16,970 nucleotides of DNA from Aquificaceae bacterium (GTDB taxonomy: Bacteria > Aquificota > Aquificia > Aquificales > Aquificaceae), in NCBI GenBank assembly GCA_015490105.1, contig WFYK01000153.1:1-16970 (forward strand), written 5' to 3'. Below the pieces are notes generated by a model. It had not been told where the DNA came from and ran no database searches. It saw nothing but the letters and a program-made list of their open reading frames with translations. Shown here in pieces: positions 13,614 to 16,970 of this stretch. Position numbers and translations under genes: made by a program. Numbering within the stretch: position 1 is the stretch's first letter; the number at the start of each line of letters is the position of its first letter.

Positions 13614-13619
13614 ATTATA
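13614..13619 (-). promoter_or_regulatory. Candidate -10 box ahead of the NIL-domain gene
   Basis: On the minus strand a perfect TATAAT contains the TAA stop codon of hisD and ends 10 bases before the ATG of the NIL-domain gene. A start 6-7 bases further on would give a leader of about four bases. There is no -35 or extended TG motif, so the box may be fortuitous, but the stop-codon nesting matches that of the superoxide dismutase promoter. Confidence 0.4.
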
Positions 13620-14904
13620 AGCGCTTTTTCCTCACTTGGACCGCCAAAGCGTGGGCTTGGAGGCCTTCCGCTTTTGCAAGCACCTCCGCAAGGTCTGCTA
13701 CCGTCTTGAAGCCTTGATCAGAAACGTAAAGAACTGAGCTTCTCTTTACAAAGTCATAAACTCCGAGCGGAGAAAAGAACCGTGCGGTCCCTCCAGTGGG
13801 AAGTGTGTGGTTGGGCCCCAGAATGTAATCTCCCAAGGGTTCGGTGGTCATGTCTCCGAGAAAGACTGCACCCGCGTGCTTTATTAACGGTAGCAACGCG
13901 AAAGGATCTCTTACCATAAGCTCAAGGTGTTCGGGAGCTATAAAGTTGGCTACCTCACAAGCTTGTTTTAGATCCTCCACTACAAAAGCGGTTCCGAACC
14001 TTTCTATAGACTTTGTAGCAACCTCTTTTCTCTCAAGGCTTTCAAGAAGCTTGTATACCTGATCCTTTACCTCGCGGGCAAAGTTGTAAGAAGGTGTTAT
14101 CAAAATAGAGGCGGCGAGCTCGTCGTGTTCCGCTTGGGAGAGAAGGTCCGAGGCTACCCACTCTGGATCCGCACCGTCATCCGCTATAACGAGAACCTCC
14201 GAAGGTCCCGCTATCATATCTATGTCTACTGTGCCAAAGAGCAGTTTTTTGGCCAAAGCCACGTAAATATTCCCCGGCCCAACGATCTTGTCTACCTTCG
14301 GGATCGACTCAGTCCCGTAGGCTAAGGAGGCTACAGCCTGAGCACCTCCTATGCGGAAAACCCTGCTGACTCCCGATATGTAAGCTGCCGCCAAGGTATA
14401 AGGGTTAGGCTTTGGAGAAACCATAATTATCTCTTCTACGCCCGCGACGGAAGCGGGGACCACGTTCATCAACACGGTGGAAGGATAAGCTGCTTTCCCC
14501 CCGGGCACGTATACTCCTACCCTTTCGAGGGGAACTATCTTTTGGCCTAAAAGAATACCTTCCTCTTCCATGAAAAAGGGTCTTTCCAGTTGCTTTTCGT
14601 GGAAGCTTCTGATACGCTCTTCCGCTATCTCAAGGGCTTCCCTGACCTCAGGTTCTATACTCTCGTAAGCCTTTTCAAGATCCTCGTAAGGAACTTCTAC
14701 CGTGGTCGCGTCTATATCAACGTTGTCAAATCTCCTTGTAAATTCAAACAGCGCTTTGTCACCTTCCTCTTTTATACGCTTTATGATTTCCTTTACCGTA
14801 GCCTCGTATTCTTCCTCTAGAATCTCTCCTCTTTTAGCAAGATAGAGAAGCCTCCTGTTTAGCTTCCACGAACTTTCCCTTAAATCTACTATCTCCATGG
14901 CCAA
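13615..14904 (-). CDS. hisD: Histidinol dehydrogenase
   Basis: A 429-residue enzyme catalysing the last two oxidations of histidine synthesis, L-histidinol to L-histidine with NAD and zinc. All diagnostic residues are seen: zinc ligands Gln257 and His260 (LSQAEHDE), Asp359 (GDYILGPNHTLPT) and His418 (QAHALA), and the catalytic Glu326-His327 (IAPEHLELM). Also present are YVPGGKAAYPSTVLMN (132-147) and VGPGNIYVALAK (208-219). Length is normal for the family. Two starts compete: TTG at 14904 with AAGGT six bases ahead, and ATG at 14898 with wider spacing. I keep TTG because the spacing fits better. It starts nine bases after the sbcC stop. No other his genes are in the window, so the histidine genes are scattered here, as in Aquifex. 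Confidence 0.96.
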   Translation of the reverse strand: MAMEIVDLRESSWKLNRRLLYLAKRGEILEEEYEATVKEIIKRIKEEGDKALFEFTRRFDNVDIDATTVEVPYEDLEKAYESIEPEVREALEIAEERIRSFHEKQLERPFFMEEEGILLGQKIVPLERVGVYVPGGKAAYPSTVLMNVVPASVAGVEEIIMVSPKPNPYTLAAAYISGVSRVFRIGGAQAVASLAYGTESIPKVDKIVGPGNIYVALAKKLLFGTVDIDMIAGPSEVLVIADDGADPEWVASDLLSQAEHDELAASILITPSYNFAREVKDQVYKLLESLERKEVATKSIERFGTAFVVEDLKQACEVANFIAPEHLELMVRDPFALLPLIKHAGAVFLGDMTTEPLGDYILGPNHTLPTGGTARFFSPLGVYDFVKRSSVLYVSDQGFKTVADLAEVLAKAEGLQAHALAVQVRKKRL

Positions 14905-14913
14905 TATCTTACC

Positions 14914-16970
14914 TTATACGCCTACGATCTCTATTTTGGAAGAGTCCCCCAGCTTGGTTACCAAGATCCTTTGAGGAAACCTCTCCGCCAGATCGGGCAG
15001 GTGGGTTATTATCCCAACCATCCTATCCAGCTTCTGGCCTATCTTCTCAAGGATATCACTTACCTTATCGCGTGTCTCTTCGTCCAAGGATCCGAACCCC
15101 TCGTCGATAAACAAGCTCTCTAAGTTAGCGGAAGCGGAAAGGACATCGCTCGTTCCAAGGGCCAAAGCCAAGCTCGCTAAAAAGGTCTCTCCACCGCTCA
15201 AGCTGTGAACTGACCTTTGGGTGCCGTTGATCCTGTCAAGAACTACCAGGTTTCCTTTTTGATCCAGATCAAACTCGTAAGTTCCGGTAAAGTCTGATAA
15301 GTAACCGCTCGCCACACTGACTATCTGAGAGAGTATGTAGCTGGCTACGAACTCTTGAAGCTTGTCTGACTTCAGATCCTCCATTATACGCTCGTATAAG
15401 CTGAGTTGCTTTTTCAGATCCCCCAACCTTTCTTGGATTTCTTCTTTCCTTTTTAGCTTCTCCTCAAGACTTTCGATCTCTTTAGACAGCTCTCCTATGG
15501 AGGTGGTTGTTTCCCTAAGATCCTCCTCCACTTTCTCCATCTTGGATCTGATTTGACTTGAAGGCTCCAAACTACCGAACCCTGAAAGCTCCTCTTTAAG
15601 CTTTGAAAGGGCACTTTGCTTTTCCTTTAGTTGTGCTTCAAAGGAGTTTACCTCTTCTTCCCACTTTGTTATCTCCTCCTCGGAGAAAGAAATATCTAAA
15701 GGAGAAAATCCTAATTTCTCTCTCAGCTTCGAAAAATCTGAAGCAATTTCCCTCAACCTTTCCTCTACCCGCCTAATCTCATGAATAACCTTATTCAAAC
15801 TTCCTTCAGTTTGAGCTGACCGTTCTCTAAGTTCTGAAAGGGTTTTATTCAACCTATCATATTTTTCCTTAACCTCCTCTATCTCCCTTTCGATCCTTTC
15901 TTTTTTAAGTTTGAGCACCTTTATTTCCCTATCTATCAACTCCTCGTCGGGGATCACACCAGCCTTACTAAACTCCTCCTCCTTTTCCTTCAGTAACTCT
16001 TCCAAGTTTTTGAGGTCATTTTTTAAAATGTTTCTCTTCTCTTCAAGTTCTCTCAGTCTTTCCCTTTTACTGATAAGGTTCTTTACATGTTTCAGTTCCG
16101 CCTCTACATCTCTGTTTAAAAGATCCTTTACCTCATCCACCTCTTTTTTTATCTCCTCCATTAGAGAGCTTGCGGAATCGAGTTTCGCTTCCAAAGATGC
16201 TTCTTTCCTTTCAAGATCTCCCAGTTCCTCCCTCAACTTTTCCACATTTTTGGAAAGCGCTCTTATTTTCTCTTCGTCAACCCTTCTTTCTTCCTCAGCC
16301 TTTTCTTTAAAAACCCCTCCGCAGACCGGACAGGGGTCTCCCTCACTTAAAAGTTCTCTGATCGCGTGAACATGGTAATGGAGGCTTTCTTTCTTCAATT
16401 CCTCTTCCGCTTCACTTAAGTCTTCCTTGACCTTTTCCTTTTTAACCTTGATCTTATCCAACATTGCTTTCAGTTCTGAGACTTGCCTCTTTAGTTCTTT
16501 TAGTTTCTTTACATTTTCTACAGCCTGCCTTTTCTTTTCCACTTCTGAAGATAGCTTCGATAAGGCCTCCTCAAGAGAACCTTTAAAAGACGATAGATCT
16601 TGCTTTATTCTTTGTATATCCGTTTCAATAGTTTTGAGCTTCTCTTCCGTGCGGGAGATTTCAGATTTTATAGACTTAATATTCATCAGCTTTTGTATTA
16701 GGTCTTCAAGCTGTGCTATTTTGCTTGCAATTTCTTCCATTTCTTTCCTTTTTAGAGGCTCTAAATTTAGTTTTTCTTTAATACTTTCTATGCTTTCTGT
16801 AACCTTATCCAGATCCCTCCTGAGAGTTTTTATTTTGGTTTCCAACTTCGTTTTTTCTGAATAGAGCTCCCTTTTCTTAATGTCTAAGCTTTTATATTCT
16901 TGAACTAAGCCCGCATATGGGCGAACAGCCTTTGCTTTTTTGACTTTCTCCTTCAGTTTCTCTATATAGC
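14914..16970 (-). CDS. sbcC: SbcC/Rad50-type DNA repair ATPase, 5' partial
   Basis: The 685 codons seen here are the C-terminal part of a large SMC-like ATPase that works with the nuclease SbcD/Mre11 on DNA ends and hairpins. The frame runs open to the window edge, so the N-terminal Walker A half is missing; a TTG at 16845 is only an internal Leu codon. Zinc hook: CPVC (16321-16332) in DPCPVCGGVF. Long heptad-like coiled coils lie on both sides, rich in Glu, Lys and Leu. The C-terminal ATPase lobe contains the ABC signature SLSGGETFLASLALALG, Walker B LESLFIDEGFGSLDEE and a switch-type GIITHLPDL. The stop is nine bases before hisD, so they probably share an operon. No sbcD is visible; it may lie upstream of the window. 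Confidence 0.93.
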   Translation of the reverse strand, partial: YIEKLKEKVKKAKAVRPYAGLVQEYKSLDIKKRELYSEKTKLETKIKTLRRDLDKVTESIESIKEKLNLEPLKRKEMEEIASKIAQLEDLIQKLMNIKSIKSEISRTEEKLKTIETDIQRIKQDLSSFKGSLEEALSKLSSEVEKKRQAVENVKKLKELKRQVSELKAMLDKIKVKKEKVKEDLSEAEEELKKESLHYHVHAIRELLSEGDPCPVCGGVFKEKAEEERRVDEEKIRALSKNVEKLREELGDLERKEASLEAKLDSASSLMEEIKKEVDEVKDLLNRDVEAELKHVKNLISKRERLRELEEKRNILKNDLKNLEELLKEKEEEFSKAGVIPDEELIDREIKVLKLKKERIEREIEEVKEKYDRLNKTLSELRERSAQTEGSLNKVIHEIRRVEERLREIASDFSKLREKLGFSPLDISFSEEEITKWEEEVNSFEAQLKEKQSALSKLKEELSGFGSLEPSSQIRSKMEKVEEDLRETTTSIGELSKEIESLEEKLKRKEEIQERLGDLKKQLSLYERIMEDLKSDKLQEFVASYILSQIVSVASGYLSDFTGTYEFDLDQKGNLVVLDRINGTQRSVHSLSGGETFLASLALALGTSDVLSASANLESLFIDEGFGSLDEETRDKVSDILEKIGQKLDRMVGIITHLPDLAERFPQRILVTKLGDSSKIEIVGV

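Noticed and set aside
16843..16845. TTG as the start of SbcC
   Set aside because: The frame continues without a stop to the window end with the same coiled-coil composition, and the Walker A half must lie beyond it.
15911..16864. Ser/Phe/Leu-rich plus-strand reading frames opposite SbcC
   Set aside because: They are the reverse complement of Glu/Lys-rich coiled-coil codons, lack any motif and sit on a confident gene.
1..16970. CRISPR arrays, tRNA genes, insertion sequences or prophage
   Set aside because: I saw no regularly spaced direct repeats, cloverleaf-like sequence, transposase, integrase or phage gene.

Overview
The window looks like chromosomal DNA from a hyperthermophilic bacterium of the Aquificales/Aquificota (Aquifex, Hydrogenobacter or Thermocrinis type). 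The strongest evidence is the iron/manganese superoxide dismutase at 6237-6872, which resembles the Aquifex pyrophilus enzyme as I remember it. Supporting signs are heavy AGG/AGA (Arg) and ATA (Ile) codon use, Lys/Glu-rich proteins, very short or negative intergenic gaps, and an archaeal-style Ski2/Hel308-like helicase. I saw no tRNA, rRNA, CRISPR array, insertion sequence or integrase. No stretch above about 50 bases lacks a gene.

Layout. (1) 1-4055, plus strand: an envelope cluster of a CsgG-like protein (5' end outside the window), a secreted protein joining a LamG-like domain to a FlgT-type domain, an LPP20-family lipoprotein, and a thioredoxin-fold protein without its redox cysteines. 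The combination recalls the FlgT/FlgO/FlgP proteins that build outer rings around the Vibrio flagellum. (2) 4027-5186, minus strand: a cytoplasmic sulfite-oxidase-fold molybdenum protein followed by a four-cluster ferredoxin, probably a two-subunit oxidoreductase. (3) 5238-6006, plus strand: two small orphan proteins. (4) 6000-11225, minus strand: a PyrK-like flavin/iron-sulfur electron-transfer protein, a Hel308-like helicase, a Spy/CpxP-like periplasmic protein and a ROK sugar kinase in one tightly packed operon. Superoxide dismutase follows with its own promoter and terminator, then a small basic protein. (5) 11276-12340, plus strand: an atypical GT-B glycosyltransferase, overlapping tail-to-tail with (6) 12305-16970, minus strand: SbcC/Rad50 (5' end outside the window), HisD, a NIL-domain protein and a GH130 glycoside phosphorylase/hydrolase.

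Three points deserve most attention. First, the 1-3691 cluster may be an undescribed outer-membrane or flagellar-ring-like assembly, including an unusual LamG-FlgT fusion. Second, the molybdenum protein/ferredoxin pair combines a SUOX-fold catalytic subunit with an Fe-S subunit normally seen beside DMSO-reductase-type enzymes. Third, the genome packs its signals tightly: several genes that start transcription units have a -10-like box within 4 to 11 bases of the start codon and little or no Shine-Dalgarno sequence, some -10 boxes contain the stop codon of the upstream gene, and all three convergent gene pairs overlap. Functions are inferred from motifs read by eye. No database search was possible.
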